A stretch of DNA of 47,698 nucleotides from an uncultured Christensenella sp. GTDB taxonomy: Bacteria; Bacillota; Clostridia; Christensenellales; Borkfalkiaceae. Numbering within the stretch: position 1 is the stretch's first letter; each line of letters starts with the position of its first letter. Shown in pieces: positions 8,649 to 18,884 of this stretch. The translations under genes were made by a program, and so were the position numbers. The DNA lies in assembly GCA_949878495.1 (NCBI GenBank), contig CATLAR010000005.1, positions 1 to 47,698 on the forward strand, in the 5' to 3' direction. Under the pieces are notes generated by a model. It ran no database searches. It saw only the letters and a program-made list of their open reading frames with translations, and was not told the DNA's origin.

Positions 8649-9856
8649 AAAAACACATTTTTTTAGCGCTTCTTCTGCCCGTGCTGTTCACGCTTTGCGG
8701 CTGTTTCGGGTTCGGCAGTAACGGCGGTAACGGGAACGGCGGCGGCAACAGTGGCGGTATAATCGGCGGCGGTTCGGACGACGGCAACGAAGAAATTCCG
8801 CCCCCGCCAGTGGAGTATACGCGCACGCGCTTTTCCAATCCCCTGAAAATCGTAAAACAGGACGGCACGCAGTACTTCGTGACTACCGCCGACCCCGACA
8901 TAATCTACGACGACGGCTATTTCTATATGTATCCGACCAACTGCGAATGCGAAATGGGCGACAAGGGAATGACTTTCGACCGCGGTCCCATTTTCAGGAG
9001 CAAGGACTGTCTGGAATGGAGTTGGTGCGGAAGCGTGTTCCTCGGTCACCCCGACGCGGGGCATTGGGGCACGGCGAACGCGGGCGTGTGGGCGCCCTCG
9101 GTCGTCAAAATCGGCAACAAATACAATTACTATTATTCGCTTTCGTCCTGGGGCGACGACAATCCCGGCATAGGCGTGGCGACGAGCGATACGCCCTACG
9201 GACCTTGGGAGCACCACGGAAAGGTGCTCGACCAGAAAGATTCGGGCGTGCGCAACGGTATCGACCCCAAAGTGGTGGTCGAGGACGACGGCGTGTATAT
9301 GATATGGGGTTCGTTCTTCGGTATCGGATGTACTCTCCTCACGGACGACGGGCTCGAACCCTTCTACGCGGGACCCGACCTCAAAGACCACGTTACCTAT
9401 ATAATTGCCGATAACACGGGCGGCGGCGGAATGAATATCGACATAAATTACGAAGGCTCGTACATTATCAAACGCGACGGCTGGTATTATTTCTTCGGCT
9501 CGCAGGGAACGTGCCTCGACGGTATGAATTCCACCTATAACGTAAAGGTCGGCAAGTCGAAAAGCCTTTTCGGACCGTACGTTGACGGCGAGGGCAAGAC
9601 GCTTGCCGTCGACAGCTACGGCGACCTCGTGGTAGGACCGAGTGAAACGGTCGCGGGCACGGGTCACAACTCGGTGTTTCAGGACGCTAAGGGCGAATGG
9701 TGGATACTCTATCACGGCTTTTACGGCTTGGGTGAGAATTCCGAAGAGCGTTCGTTGTTCATTGACAAACTTTTGTGGGACGAAAACGGAATGCCTTACG
9801 TAGAGGGCAAAACGCCAAACCTCGAAGAGCAGGACAGTCCCTGGATAATCAAATAA
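8645..9856 (+). CDS. GH43-family glycosidase, lipoprotein (paralogue of the preceding gene)
   Basis: Lipobox LCGC; 'TTADPDIIYDDGYFYMYPT', 'AGVWAPSVVKIGNKYNYYYS', 'GIDPKVVVEDDGVYMIWGSF'. Confidence 0.85.
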   Translation: MKKHIFLALLLPVLFTLCGCFGFGSNGGNGNGGGNSGGIIGGGSDDGNEEIPPPPVEYTRTRFSNPLKIVKQDGTQYFVTTADPDIIYDDGYFYMYPTNCECEMGDKGMTFDRGPIFRSKDCLEWSWCGSVFLGHPDAGHWGTANAGVWAPSVVKIGNKYNYYYSLSSWGDDNPGIGVATSDTPYGPWEHHGKVLDQKDSGVRNGIDPKVVVEDDGVYMIWGSFFGIGCTLLTDDGLEPFYAGPDLKDHVTYIIADNTGGGGMNIDINYEGSYIIKRDGWYYFFGSQGTCLDGMNSTYNVKVGKSKSLFGPYVDGEGKTLAVDSYGDLVVGPSETVAGTGHNSVFQDAKGEWWILYHGFYGLGENSEERSLFIDKLLWDENGMPYVEGKTPNLEEQDSPWIIK

Positions 9857-9874
9857 AAATCTCATAAAATTTTT

Positions 9875-9921
9875 CAGCCCCGCGGGGCTGTTGCGTTCCG
9901 TTATTACATACGGAACGCAAC
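9875..9921 (+). promoter_or_regulatory. Two adjacent intercistronic hairpins before the solute-binding protein gene
   Basis: cagccccgcggggctg (9875-9890) and gttgcgttccg...cggaacgcaac (9890-9921), no U-tract. Confidence 0.6.
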
Positions 9922-9967
9922 GAAACAACTTAAACGCTTTAAAAAAATTCCGTTAAGGAGGAAATGT

Positions 9968-11491
9968 ATGAAATTAACGAAAGCGCTTTGCTGCGCATTG
10001 ACAGGTCTGCTCGTCCCCGCATTTTTGTCGGGCTGCTTCGGCGGAGGCGGTAACGATAACGGCGGCGGAAACGGCAATATTCCGACGGGACCCCTGGACG
10101 ACGGGGACCTCGTTTACGACGAAAACGACAATATCGTCTACAACGGAGTAGAGCTTAAAATGTGGTCGGTCACGACGGGCGACGACGCGGTCGTTCAGGA
10201 CTCCATAATCGCAAAGTTCAACGAACTTTACGACGGTATGATCCGCGTCACCACGACCCACACTTCGCGTTACGACCTTGAAACGCTTATGAACACCACG
10301 ATGCAGTTCGACCGCGCCAACGCGCCCGACGTCTTTTTTTCTCACGGCAGCAGAGCCGGCGAGTACGTAGATAAAGGCTGGCTGCTTCCCATCGAACCCT
10401 ATATGGAAAAAGCGGGTATCGCCGTGGATAAGGACGACTACGTGGAAGCGCTTTTAGACGCCTCTTCCGTAAACGGACATCTGTACGGTTTGCCGCAGGA
10501 CGTGCATTCGGCAATGGTCGTTTACCGCGCGGATATCCTTGAAAAGAACGGGCTGGAAGTGCCTTCGAACTATAAAGAACTAATTGCAACCTGCGAGGCG
10601 GCAATCGACCTTGCAAAGGCTGGCAACCTCTGGATAAGGGGCGAGAACTCGTCGGGAATACCCGCAACCGAGTGGCGGAAAGCGCCCGTATCCACAGCTT
10701 ACGAGCCTTTCCCTATGGCTTACGGCGATATGTGGGTTCACGAGTTCGTGGGCTTTACCGCGGCGGTTCAGAACGGCGCAACGTTCGTTGCCGAGGACGG
10801 CAAACCCGCCTGGAACAGCGACGAAGCGGCGGAGGGCTTACAGGTTTTAAGAGATTTCGTAATGCCCTCGGATAATTCCGAAAACAAATACGCGCTTACC
10901 AAGGAATACGGCTCCGAGTACGACGTGGGCAACGCGCCCCTCCGTATGGGCAACAGTATTTTCAAGTTCCTCGGACCCTGGGAATACGCCAAAGACCTCA
11001 CCGAATACGGCAGGTTACTTTCCGACGACGGCGGCGCGGACAATATCGGCACTATGACCGTAAGCAACCTGTTCGCAAAGGATACGACCAAGGAATACGC
11101 CAACAAAATCAAGGGCGAAGGTCACGCGTTTATGCTTATGGAAACGGTTACTTCCCGTACCAAACAGTGCGCGGCTATGGTGTTTGCGGACTGGATGGTC
11201 AATAACGCGGGCGTGGAATGGGCTAAGCGCGGACATCTTCCCTCCCTCAAATCGGTGGAAAATTCAAGCGAATACCGCGACGACCCCGCTTACGCTCAGT
11301 ATATCAGCAAATGGGGCAGCTGCGACGACTACGTGGTAATGCCGTCCACGAAATATTATTCGTACGTGGATAAGTATTTCAAAGACAGCGTTCAGCAGGC
11401 TATGTCAAGCCAATTCAAGAACTCTGCCGTAAAGAGCATTTTACAGCAAAAGTACGACGACTGCGTGGGCTATATAGACCTTTATGCATAA
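9968..11491 (+). CDS. ABC sugar transporter, extracellular solute-binding lipoprotein
   Basis: Lipobox LSGC; family 1 SBP-like 'LKMWSVTTGDDAVVQDSIIAKFNELY'; followed by two permeases; SD aaggagg. Confidence 0.9.
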   Translation: MKLTKALCCALTGLLVPAFLSGCFGGGGNDNGGGNGNIPTGPLDDGDLVYDENDNIVYNGVELKMWSVTTGDDAVVQDSIIAKFNELYDGMIRVTTTHTSRYDLETLMNTTMQFDRANAPDVFFSHGSRAGEYVDKGWLLPIEPYMEKAGIAVDKDDYVEALLDASSVNGHLYGLPQDVHSAMVVYRADILEKNGLEVPSNYKELIATCEAAIDLAKAGNLWIRGENSSGIPATEWRKAPVSTAYEPFPMAYGDMWVHEFVGFTAAVQNGATFVAEDGKPAWNSDEAAEGLQVLRDFVMPSDNSENKYALTKEYGSEYDVGNAPLRMGNSIFKFLGPWEYAKDLTEYGRLLSDDGGADNIGTMTVSNLFAKDTTKEYANKIKGEGHAFMLMETVTSRTKQCAAMVFADWMVNNAGVEWAKRGHLPSLKSVENSSEYRDDPAYAQYISKWGSCDDYVVMPSTKYYSYVDKYFKDSVQQAMSSQFKNSAVKSILQQKYDDCVGYIDLYA

Positions 11492-11524
11492 AAACGACGG
11501 CGCGCCGAAAGGCGGGAGGCAAGT

Positions 11525-12505
11525 ATGAAACCGGTAAGGACAACGACCTTGCGCGAATACGCTTTCAAACGCGAAAAACTCAATAACAGAGCGCGGAGCG
11601 CAGGCTCGCTGGCGTTCTTTTTCGGACCTTATTTTATCTGCTTTATTATGTTTTTCGCATTCCCGCTCGTGCTCGGGCTGATTATGTCGATGTCGTCTTT
11701 CACGAGTAATTCGGTCTATCCCGCGGAATTCGTGGGCTTTTCCAACTTCAAAACGGTGTTTACAAACCCCGTTATGATAAAGGACTTCTGGTCGAGCGTT
11801 TGGTACACGATACGCTTCGCGCTGATAATCGTGCCGCTTTGCATTATTATCCCGCTTGCGCTGGCAATGCTGATAAATCTCAAACCCCCGGGCTACAAAA
11901 TTTTCAGGGCGTGCATTTACCTTCCGGGTATATTCCCGCTCACCGCTACGGGTCTGATACTTTTAAGAATGTTTTCCTACCACAACGGCTTTATAAACGC
12001 CCTTTTCGATATCTCGGTAGACTGGTTCGGGCAGACGGGCACGGCGTGGTTTATGGTAGGGCTGTTCTGTATCTGGGGCGGTATAGGCGGCAACTTCATA
12101 ATTTTCTGCGCGGGTCTGGAAAACGTAGACAAGAGCCTTTACGAGGCTTCGGGCATAGACGGCGCGTCGCCCTGGAAAAGGTTTTTGTACGTGACTCTGC
12201 CGGGTATCAAACCCCAGCTCGTAATGTGTATCTTCACTTCGCTCTGCGGGTATATGAACCTTTACGGTCAGAATTACATTCTGCTGTCCAACACACCCGA
12301 TCAGGACTCGGTTATGACGGCGGTTTTCCGCATTCAGAATATGCTCCTCGGCAGCAGCCGTTCGTACGGCTACGTCGCGGCGATGGGCATTATTTTAGGG
12401 CTTATAATCGCGGCTATTTCGGCGGTGCAGATGATAGCGACTAAAGAAAGACAGGGAGGGAACAAGCGTGTTTCGGCGTTCGTGGATTGGAAAAAATCTC
12501 AGTAA
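11525..12505 (+). CDS. ABC sugar transporter permease (MalF/UgpA type)
   Basis: Multi-TM; EAA-like loop 'YEASGIDGASPWKRFLYVTLPGIKP'. Confidence 0.92.
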   Translation: MKPVRTTTLREYAFKREKLNNRARSAGSLAFFFGPYFICFIMFFAFPLVLGLIMSMSSFTSNSVYPAEFVGFSNFKTVFTNPVMIKDFWSSVWYTIRFALIIVPLCIIIPLALAMLINLKPPGYKIFRACIYLPGIFPLTATGLILLRMFSYHNGFINALFDISVDWFGQTGTAWFMVGLFCIWGGIGGNFIIFCAGLENVDKSLYEASGIDGASPWKRFLYVTLPGIKPQLVMCIFTSLCGYMNLYGQNYILLSNTPDQDSVMTAVFRIQNMLLGSSRSYGYVAAMGIILGLIIAAISAVQMIATKERQGGNKRVSAFVDWKKSQ

Positions 12506-13361
12506 AATCATTGCTTTCGTAATCCTTCTTTGCGTGTCGCTTATCTTCCTGCTGCCCCTCGTGTACGGCGTTTTAGGCTCGGTCAGAACGTATACCGACC
12601 TCTCGGGTCGCCCCGAATCGCTGTTCCCCACCTCGCCCGCGGCGTTCACCTGGGACGGATATAAGGAACTGTTCAGCAAAACCAAATTCGTCGAGTCGCA
12701 CGCCAACGAGTACTTCCCCATCTGGAACTGGCTTTTAAACTCCCTCGTGGTCTCCCTCGGCGGCACGCTCGTCTATCTTTTAATCGCTTCGTTCGCGGCT
12801 TACGCGTTCGTGTTCCTCGACTTTAAGTACAGCGATAAAATCTTCGGGCTTTTAATTGCCACTATGGTAATCCCCGGCATAGTTTCCACCACCCCGCAGC
12901 TTATCAATATGAATATGCTCGGGCTGTATAAATCGCTTTTAGGGCTTATCGTTCCGTCGTTCGGCGGAGTGTACGGCGTGTATCTTATCAGACAGTTTTT
13001 TATAAGCATTCCCAAGGACCTTGTGGAAAACGCGCGAATGGACGGCGCAAGCAATATAGGCATTTTCTTCAAAGTCGTGCTTCCGCTCGGCAAATCCGCG
13101 CTGTTCGTGCAGGGACTGTTCGGGTTTATGGCGGCGTGGAACGACGTGCAGTGGGCGCAACTTATCATAGGCGCCGCGCCGAGAACTACCTGGACGCTCG
13201 CTTACGGGCTGAAAGTCATATCCGACAACTCGGAAGCGACGGAGTCAATGACCCTTGCTTTCGCAAGCGCGGTCATTGCGATGATACCCATATTTATAGT
13301 TTACCTCGTCGCGCAGTCCAAGATAATCGAGGGCGTTGCGAACACGGGCATTAAGAGATAG
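12468..13361 (+). CDS. ABC sugar transporter permease (MalG/UgpE type)
   Basis: EAA-like loop 'VENARMDGASNIGIFFKVVLPLGKSAL'; multi-TM. Confidence 0.92.
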   Translation: MFRRSWIGKNLSKIIAFVILLCVSLIFLLPLVYGVLGSVRTYTDLSGRPESLFPTSPAAFTWDGYKELFSKTKFVESHANEYFPIWNWLLNSLVVSLGGTLVYLLIASFAAYAFVFLDFKYSDKIFGLLIATMVIPGIVSTTPQLINMNMLGLYKSLLGLIVPSFGGVYGVYLIRQFFISIPKDLVENARMDGASNIGIFFKVVLPLGKSALFVQGLFGFMAAWNDVQWAQLIIGAAPRTTWTLAYGLKVISDNSEATESMTLAFASAVIAMIPIFIVYLVAQSKIIEGVANTGIKR

Positions 13362-13370
13362 GAGCGGCAA

Positions 13371-14807
13371 ATGAACGACGAAAAAATCAGCGTTGCCACG
13401 GCGCGGAAAATTTATAAGGAAAGCAACAAAAAAATAGTGGACGAAAGCGTTCCCGGCTTTATTTCGCTTAAAAATATCGACAAGATTTACCCCAACGGCG
13501 TTCAGGCGGTCTACGACTTTAATCTCGAAGTCGACAAACACGACTTCGTCGCCCTCGTAGGTCCGTCGGGCTGCGGCAAATCGACTACGCTGAGAATGAT
13601 AGCGGGACTCGAAGAGATTTCCGCGGGCGAGCTGTATATAGACGGCGTGCTCTCAAACTATCTGCCCAGCAAGGACAGGGATATAGCTATGGTTTTCCAG
13701 AACTACGCGCTCTATCCCCAGCTCAACGTTTACGACAATATCGCGTTCGGGCTGAAAATACGCAAGACGGATAAGAAAGAGATTGAAAACCGCGTGTTCA
13801 AAGCCGCGGATATTCTCGACCTCGGTCAGTACCTCGACAGAAAGCCCAAACAGCTTTCGGGCGGGCAAATGCAGAGGGTTGCGCTCGGCAGGGCGATAGT
13901 CAGAAACGCCAAACTCTTTTTAATGGACGAACCGCTGTCCAACCTCGACGCAAAGCTCCGAGTGCAAATGCGCAGCGAGATAGTCCGCATTCACGGCGAA
14001 GTCGGTGCGACGACGATCTACGTCACCCACGACCAGACGGAAGCTATGACTATGGCTACGAAAATCGTCGTTATGAACAAGGGCTTCGTTCAGCAGACGG
14101 GCGCGCCGCTGGAAATTTATCACAACCCCGCGACGCTGTTTGTCGCAACCTTTATCGGCACTCCGCCTATGAACGTGCTCGAATGCGAGTACGAAAACGG
14201 CGCGCTGTATCTCGGCGGCGGGCTGAAAATTACGCTCGACGCGCAGACCGTACGCGCCCACGACGAGTTTATGAGCGGAAAACTCAGGGAAGTACGCGAA
14301 ATTCTGTCTACGGCGGAAACGGCGGACGCGGCGGCTTTGAGGAACTACCTTTTGCCACTCGGCGCGTATAAGAGCGAGCTTAACAAAAAGAACGCGGCGC
14401 CCGAAAAACCCAAGAAACAAAATATAATCGACAAATTCAAGAAGAAATTCGGGTTTTTGAAGAAGAAAGAACCCGAAAGTGCGGAGGGATATATCGCGCA
14501 GCTCAAAGAAATGGAAGAGCAGTATCAGGCGGCGCTGACGGGCAGGCACCCTATGAAAGTTGGCGTGCGCCCCGAAAACCTGACCGTAACCCAAACGGAC
14601 GGCGAAAACGTAGCCTCGGTAAATACGGAAATAGTGGAAATACTCGGCTCCGAGTTTATAGCGTATGCAAACGGCGAAGCTGGGCGGCTGGTTATCAAGT
14701 CGCAGACTCCCGTCGAGGCGCATAAAACTCTGAAAGTCAGAATCGACGCGTCGAAAATACACCTGTTCGACGCGGTAAGCGAACAAAACGTCGCGTTTAA
14801 AAAATAA
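13371..14807 (+). CDS. Sugar ABC transporter ATPase (MsmX/UgpC family) with lysine-rich C-domain insertion
   Basis: 'GPSGCGKSTTLRMIAGLEEISAGELYIDG', 'LSGGQMQRVALGRAIVR', 'FLMDEPLSNLDAKLR', C-terminal 'MKVGVRPENL'. Confidence 0.95.
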   Translation: MNDEKISVATARKIYKESNKKIVDESVPGFISLKNIDKIYPNGVQAVYDFNLEVDKHDFVALVGPSGCGKSTTLRMIAGLEEISAGELYIDGVLSNYLPSKDRDIAMVFQNYALYPQLNVYDNIAFGLKIRKTDKKEIENRVFKAADILDLGQYLDRKPKQLSGGQMQRVALGRAIVRNAKLFLMDEPLSNLDAKLRVQMRSEIVRIHGEVGATTIYVTHDQTEAMTMATKIVVMNKGFVQQTGAPLEIYHNPATLFVATFIGTPPMNVLECEYENGALYLGGGLKITLDAQTVRAHDEFMSGKLREVREILSTAETADAAALRNYLLPLGAYKSELNKKNAAPEKPKKQNIIDKFKKKFGFLKKKEPESAEGYIAQLKEMEEQYQAALTGRHPMKVGVRPENLTVTQTDGENVASVNTEIVEILGSEFIAYANGEAGRLVIKSQTPVEAHKTLKVRIDASKIHLFDAVSEQNVAFKK

Positions 14808-14849
14808 ATCTGACCGAAAATAATTCGGCTTGATATCAGGAGGAAATGT

Positions 14850-17800
14850 ATGAAAAAACTCAAAGCATGGCTGCTTGCGCTCACAGTTTCGTCGGTAGCG
14901 TTCGCCGCAGGCGGTCTGGCCGCGTGCAAAACGGACGATAGCGGCAACAACGGCGACAATAACGGCGGAGGAACGGACAACGAACAAAGCCAGTACGTGA
15001 TGAAAATTACGGCGATCGGCTCAACCACCATACAGGTGGATAAAACGCTGACTCTCCGCACTCAGGTCACGGGCACCAACCGGAAAGACGTCACCTGGTC
15101 GTCGCTTAACCCCGAAATCGCCACCGTATCCGAAAAAGGCGTGGTTACGGGCGTTTCCGCGGGCGAAGCTACCATAAAAGCCACGCTCGATATAGACGAC
15201 AAATGCACGGCGACCATCAAAGTCACGGTAGAACCCGCCGTCGCTCCCGACAGCGTAACGGTCAAGGGCGCGCCCGCCGACAACACGGGCTGGGTGGGCG
15301 AAACCACGCAGCTTTCCGTCGGCGTAACCCCCGAAAACGCCAGCCTTGCGGTTAATTGGACGACTTCCGACGAAAGCGTGGCAACCGTCTCCGCGGACGG
15401 ACTCGTCAGCTATAAGAAAAAAGGCGACGTTACCGTAACGGCGACTTCCAAGGCGGACGATACGAAAAAGGACAGCGTAACGCTCGTCGTCAGAGAGGGC
15501 GTTTTCAACACCCAGATGGGCAGTAACTGGGATTTCTCTTATCAGGACGACGCGACCGAGCCGCGCATAGTGGCTCAGACCGAAAATATGGTAAAAGAAA
15601 GAATAAACACCGCGTATTTCGCAAACTACCGCGGCACCAAGTTCTATGCGGAAGTCACTTTCACGGGCTGGGCGGAAACCGCCAACGGCTGGGATTGGCA
15701 GGGCTTCGGACTCGGCGCGGGACTTGCCGACAACGACTCGAGATACTTCACGTTCTCCCCGCATTATACGGGACAAACGGGCAACAACTTCCACAAAATT
15801 ATAGTCAGGGATAACCCCAACTCGTGGGGCGCGATAACCACGCGTTCGCAGCTCTGGGGTGCGCGCGGTCTCAATTCGTTCAACCCCGAAGACGGAATTA
15901 AAATAGGTATGCTGAGGGACGGCAACGAGTACTATTACTATCTCAACGACGAACTTTATTACTTCGACAACTTCACCAAATACAACAACGAAGCGACTAT
16001 TCCCTTTGTCGTAAACGTAGATATGGCGGTCACGGCAACGGACTACAAACTCGTAACCGACGGCGCGCAAATCGACGCGAAAATAGCCGAAACCAACGCT
16101 GCGGGCAAATCGTTCTATGCAAATAACCCCGACAAGGTCGATTACGTGAACGACTCCGACTTCACTTTCAAAACCCAGACTTTCTCAAAGGACAACGAAG
16201 TCCGCACGATAGGCGATAAAGCCGTGCTTATGAACGGTTTCTCCGTCGAGTTCGACGTGGACAGTATGGCGCTCGGAGGTGGCGGACAGAGATACAAGGG
16301 GCTTTCCGTCAACCTCTCGCGTTACGACAGCGCGGACACGGTTGAAACGCTCGGCGTGGGCGTTGCGAGCGGTGTTGACAGCAAGAGCGACGGCTCGGCG
16401 GTAATCGGCAGGTATTTCCAGTGGGAGTATCCCAAGAGCGCGGACGGCAGTCCTATTGCGAATTGGTACGAAACCAGCCAGCCCGTGCTTACGGATTCGG
16501 CGGCTAAGCACCACGTAAGAATTACCCGCACGGTAGACGCGGAAGCGCAGATTTCTTATTTCCGTATGTTTATCGACGGCGAGGAATACGTTCTCGATAC
16601 GGGCAAGAAAGGCGGCGGCGGTCAGAGCAACTATATCGGCTCGTATATACTCTGGATTTCTGGCGAGTACGCTTCGGCGCACGTATCCAACTTCAAGTAC
16701 GAATCCGACGTTCCCGCGTCCGAACTGCCCGCGCCCCTCACGGTCACCGCGGAAAGGACGCAACTCGAAGTCAAAGACACGCTGCAGCTTACGGCAAGCG
16801 CTTCGGACGTAACTTACCTTTCGCTTAATCCCCAAGTCGCAACCGTTACCGCAGGCGGACTCGTAACCGCGCTTACAAGCGGCGACGCGCTTATCGTAGT
16901 AACGGCTACCGTAGACGGCATAACCGTCAAAGCAACCGTTAAAATCACCGTTGAAGAGCCCGCTATACTGACGATACTAAACGAAGAAACGGAACTTTGG
17001 CCTAACGAAACCATCACGCTCCGCTACGAGTTCTCAAAAGAAACGTTTCATTCCGTAGTGTTCGAAAGCTCTGACGAGGGCGTTGCCACCGTCGACGAAA
17101 ACGGTGTAATCTCGCCCGTAGCCGACGGCAAAGTCGTAATAACCGTGCGCGACGCAGTAAACGGCGACATATTCGATACCCTCGAACTCGACGTTATCAC
17201 GGCGCTCAAACTCAAAATCACCAACGAAATGCTGTATATCGAAACGGGCGCAACGGCTCAGCTTAAATATAAGTTCACTTACGACGCGGGACACGAAGTG
17301 TCGTTCACTACTTCCGATTCCGCAATAGCCGCCGTTTCCGATACGGGTCTTATCACCGCGATCGCTACGGGCGACGTAGTTATTACCGTCACCAGCAAGA
17401 CCGACGCGAATATAACCGCAAGCGCGACTTTCCATATCGTAGACCCGCTTTCGCTGGAAATTACCACCGAGCGGACGGATATTTATCTCACGGGCGATTT
17501 GCAGGTAACTTATGCGTTCTCGTACCCCGCGGGGCATTCGGTTGCGTTTGAAAGTTCGGACGACGATATCGCCACCGTTTCGTCTACGGGACTCGTCACT
17601 GCGCACTCTCTCGGTTCGGTAACCATAACCGTCAGGGACGAAAACGGCGGGCTGTCCGATACGATAACGCTCACCGTCAAAGATTTGATACTCGATCACG
17701 CTTATCAGGCGGATATGTGGGACTATACGGGTGTTGCAAGCGATACCCCCGTACTCGAAACCAAGGGCGAAGATCCCGACGGCGTCGATTACGTAGCGGT

Positions 17801-18821
17801 ATTCAAGAACGTTTCGGGTCAGCGCTATTATGCCGAAGCTACCGTGCAAATTACCAATGCCAAAAGTTTTGTTTGGGCCGGCGTAGGTCTCGGAAGTAAG
17901 GCGGCGGGCTCGGACAGAGTAAGAAGTATTATCGTTTCGGCGCAGACGGATAAGGCCAACAGACCCATAATCATAAAGGAAGGCAAGGATAATTGGGATG
18001 AGCCTACGGGCAGTTCGCAGGTTCATCATTGGAAAGGGCTTGCCGCGGGCGTTGATAACGCCGCGATTAAACTCGGTATTTTAAGGGACGGCAGCGACTA
18101 TTATTACTTCGTGAACGGCGTGCTCGTATGGCTTGACGGCAAATCGGACGCGTTCGTCGGCGTGGATACTTCGCCCGTAATTAGAATGCTCGAAGCCCAA
18201 GGCAGGGTAACGGGAATGTATGCGACTACCGACAGCTCGGTTATCGACGAAAAGCTCGATAGCAATAAATTCGTCGCTATCGACGGCAACGTCGAAGTAA
18301 AAGACGACGGAAGCATTGCGTTTAAGAACGACGCTCTTTTCAGTATCGACAATAACTCGCACGTTGCAAAGGACTACGGTGCGGTAAGCACGTTAAGGCT
18401 TGCGGGCGGCAAGGATACCAAGGTTGAATTCGATATTAAAATCGACAGCTTCGGCGAGGGCGACAAGGGCTTACTCGGTATGACTTTGCGCGACACGGGC
18501 GCTCTTGCTTACAAATCCGCGCGTTCTTTCCTAATCGGCAAAACGCAGTTCGGATTCAGCGGTTGGGAGTTTGGCGGCGGTATCGGCAACGCGACGCTCG
18601 GCGCGCCCTCAGCTATCCCCGAAGGTATCGATATGGCGGACGGCGGAACCCACCGCGTGACCGTTGAAAGAGTAAACGGCGTGGGCTACAGAATTACCCT
18701 CGACGGCAACGCGAACGCGGCTGTCTGGAACTACGACGTTTACGCAAACGATATGCTTATATCCTTCAACGGCACTACCGTTTCGGGAACGATAAGCAAT
18801 ATCCGAATAACCGATCTTTAA
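14850..18821 (+). CDS. Large surface lipoprotein with multiple bacterial Ig-like (Big2) domains and two glucanase/lectin-like jelly-roll regions
   Basis: Signal peptide with lipobox LAAC; repeated 'WSSLNPEIATVSEKGVVTGVSAGEATIKATL' type Big2 units; two related 'LGAGL/LGSKA...GILRDGSDYYYFVNG' regions. Confidence 0.8.
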   Translation: MKKLKAWLLALTVSSVAFAAGGLAACKTDDSGNNGDNNGGGTDNEQSQYVMKITAIGSTTIQVDKTLTLRTQVTGTNRKDVTWSSLNPEIATVSEKGVVTGVSAGEATIKATLDIDDKCTATIKVTVEPAVAPDSVTVKGAPADNTGWVGETTQLSVGVTPENASLAVNWTTSDESVATVSADGLVSYKKKGDVTVTATSKADDTKKDSVTLVVREGVFNTQMGSNWDFSYQDDATEPRIVAQTENMVKERINTAYFANYRGTKFYAEVTFTGWAETANGWDWQGFGLGAGLADNDSRYFTFSPHYTGQTGNNFHKIIVRDNPNSWGAITTRSQLWGARGLNSFNPEDGIKIGMLRDGNEYYYYLNDELYYFDNFTKYNNEATIPFVVNVDMAVTATDYKLVTDGAQIDAKIAETNAAGKSFYANNPDKVDYVNDSDFTFKTQTFSKDNEVRTIGDKAVLMNGFSVEFDVDSMALGGGGQRYKGLSVNLSRYDSADTVETLGVGVASGVDSKSDGSAVIGRYFQWEYPKSADGSPIANWYETSQPVLTDSAAKHHVRITRTVDAEAQISYFRMFIDGEEYVLDTGKKGGGGQSNYIGSYILWISGEYASAHVSNFKYESDVPASELPAPLTVTAERTQLEVKDTLQLTASASDVTYLSLNPQVATVTAGGLVTALTSGDALIVVTATVDGITVKATVKITVEEPAILTILNEETELWPNETITLRYEFSKETFHSVVFESSDEGVATVDENGVISPVADGKVVITVRDAVNGDIFDTLELDVITALKLKITNEMLYIETGATAQLKYKFTYDAGHEVSFTTSDSAIAAVSDTGLITAIATGDVVITVTSKTDANITASATFHIVDPLSLEITTERTDIYLTGDLQVTYAFSYPAGHSVAFESSDDDIATVSSTGLVTAHSLGSVTITVRDENGGLSDTITLTVKDLILDHAYQADMWDYTGVASDTPVLETKGEDPDGVDYVAVFKNVSGQRYYAEATVQITNAKSFVWAGVGLGSKAAGSDRVRSIIVSAQTDKANRPIIIKEGKDNWDEPTGSSQVHHWKGLAAGVDNAAIKLGILRDGSDYYYFVNGVLVWLDGKSDAFVGVDTSPVIRMLEAQGRVTGMYATTDSSVIDEKLDSNKFVAIDGNVEVKDDGSIAFKNDALFSIDNNSHVAKDYGAVSTLRLAGGKDTKVEFDIKIDSFGEGDKGLLGMTLRDTGALAYKSARSFLIGKTQFGFSGWEFGGGIGNATLGAPSAIPEGIDMADGGTHRVTVERVNGVGYRITLDGNANAAVWNYDVYANDMLISFNGTTVSGTISNIRITDL

Positions 18822-18830
18822 GCATAATGC

Positions 18831-18865
18831 GTACTGCCGCGCGCGGGAAGCGCGCGGCGGTATAC
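18831..18865 (+). terminator. GC-rich hairpin downstream of surface lipoprotein gene (possible attenuator/processing site)
   Basis: gtactgccgcgcgc-ggga-agcgcgcggcggtatac; no U-tract. Confidence 0.5.
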
Positions 18866-18884
18866 GCAAACTACGGTTTATTAT

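Noticed and set aside
8663-9928. 421-aa minus-strand ORF
   Set aside because: Antisense shadow of the GH43 gene and intergenic region; Arg/Val/His-rich with no recognisable motifs. GC-rich codon bias creates many such ORFs here.
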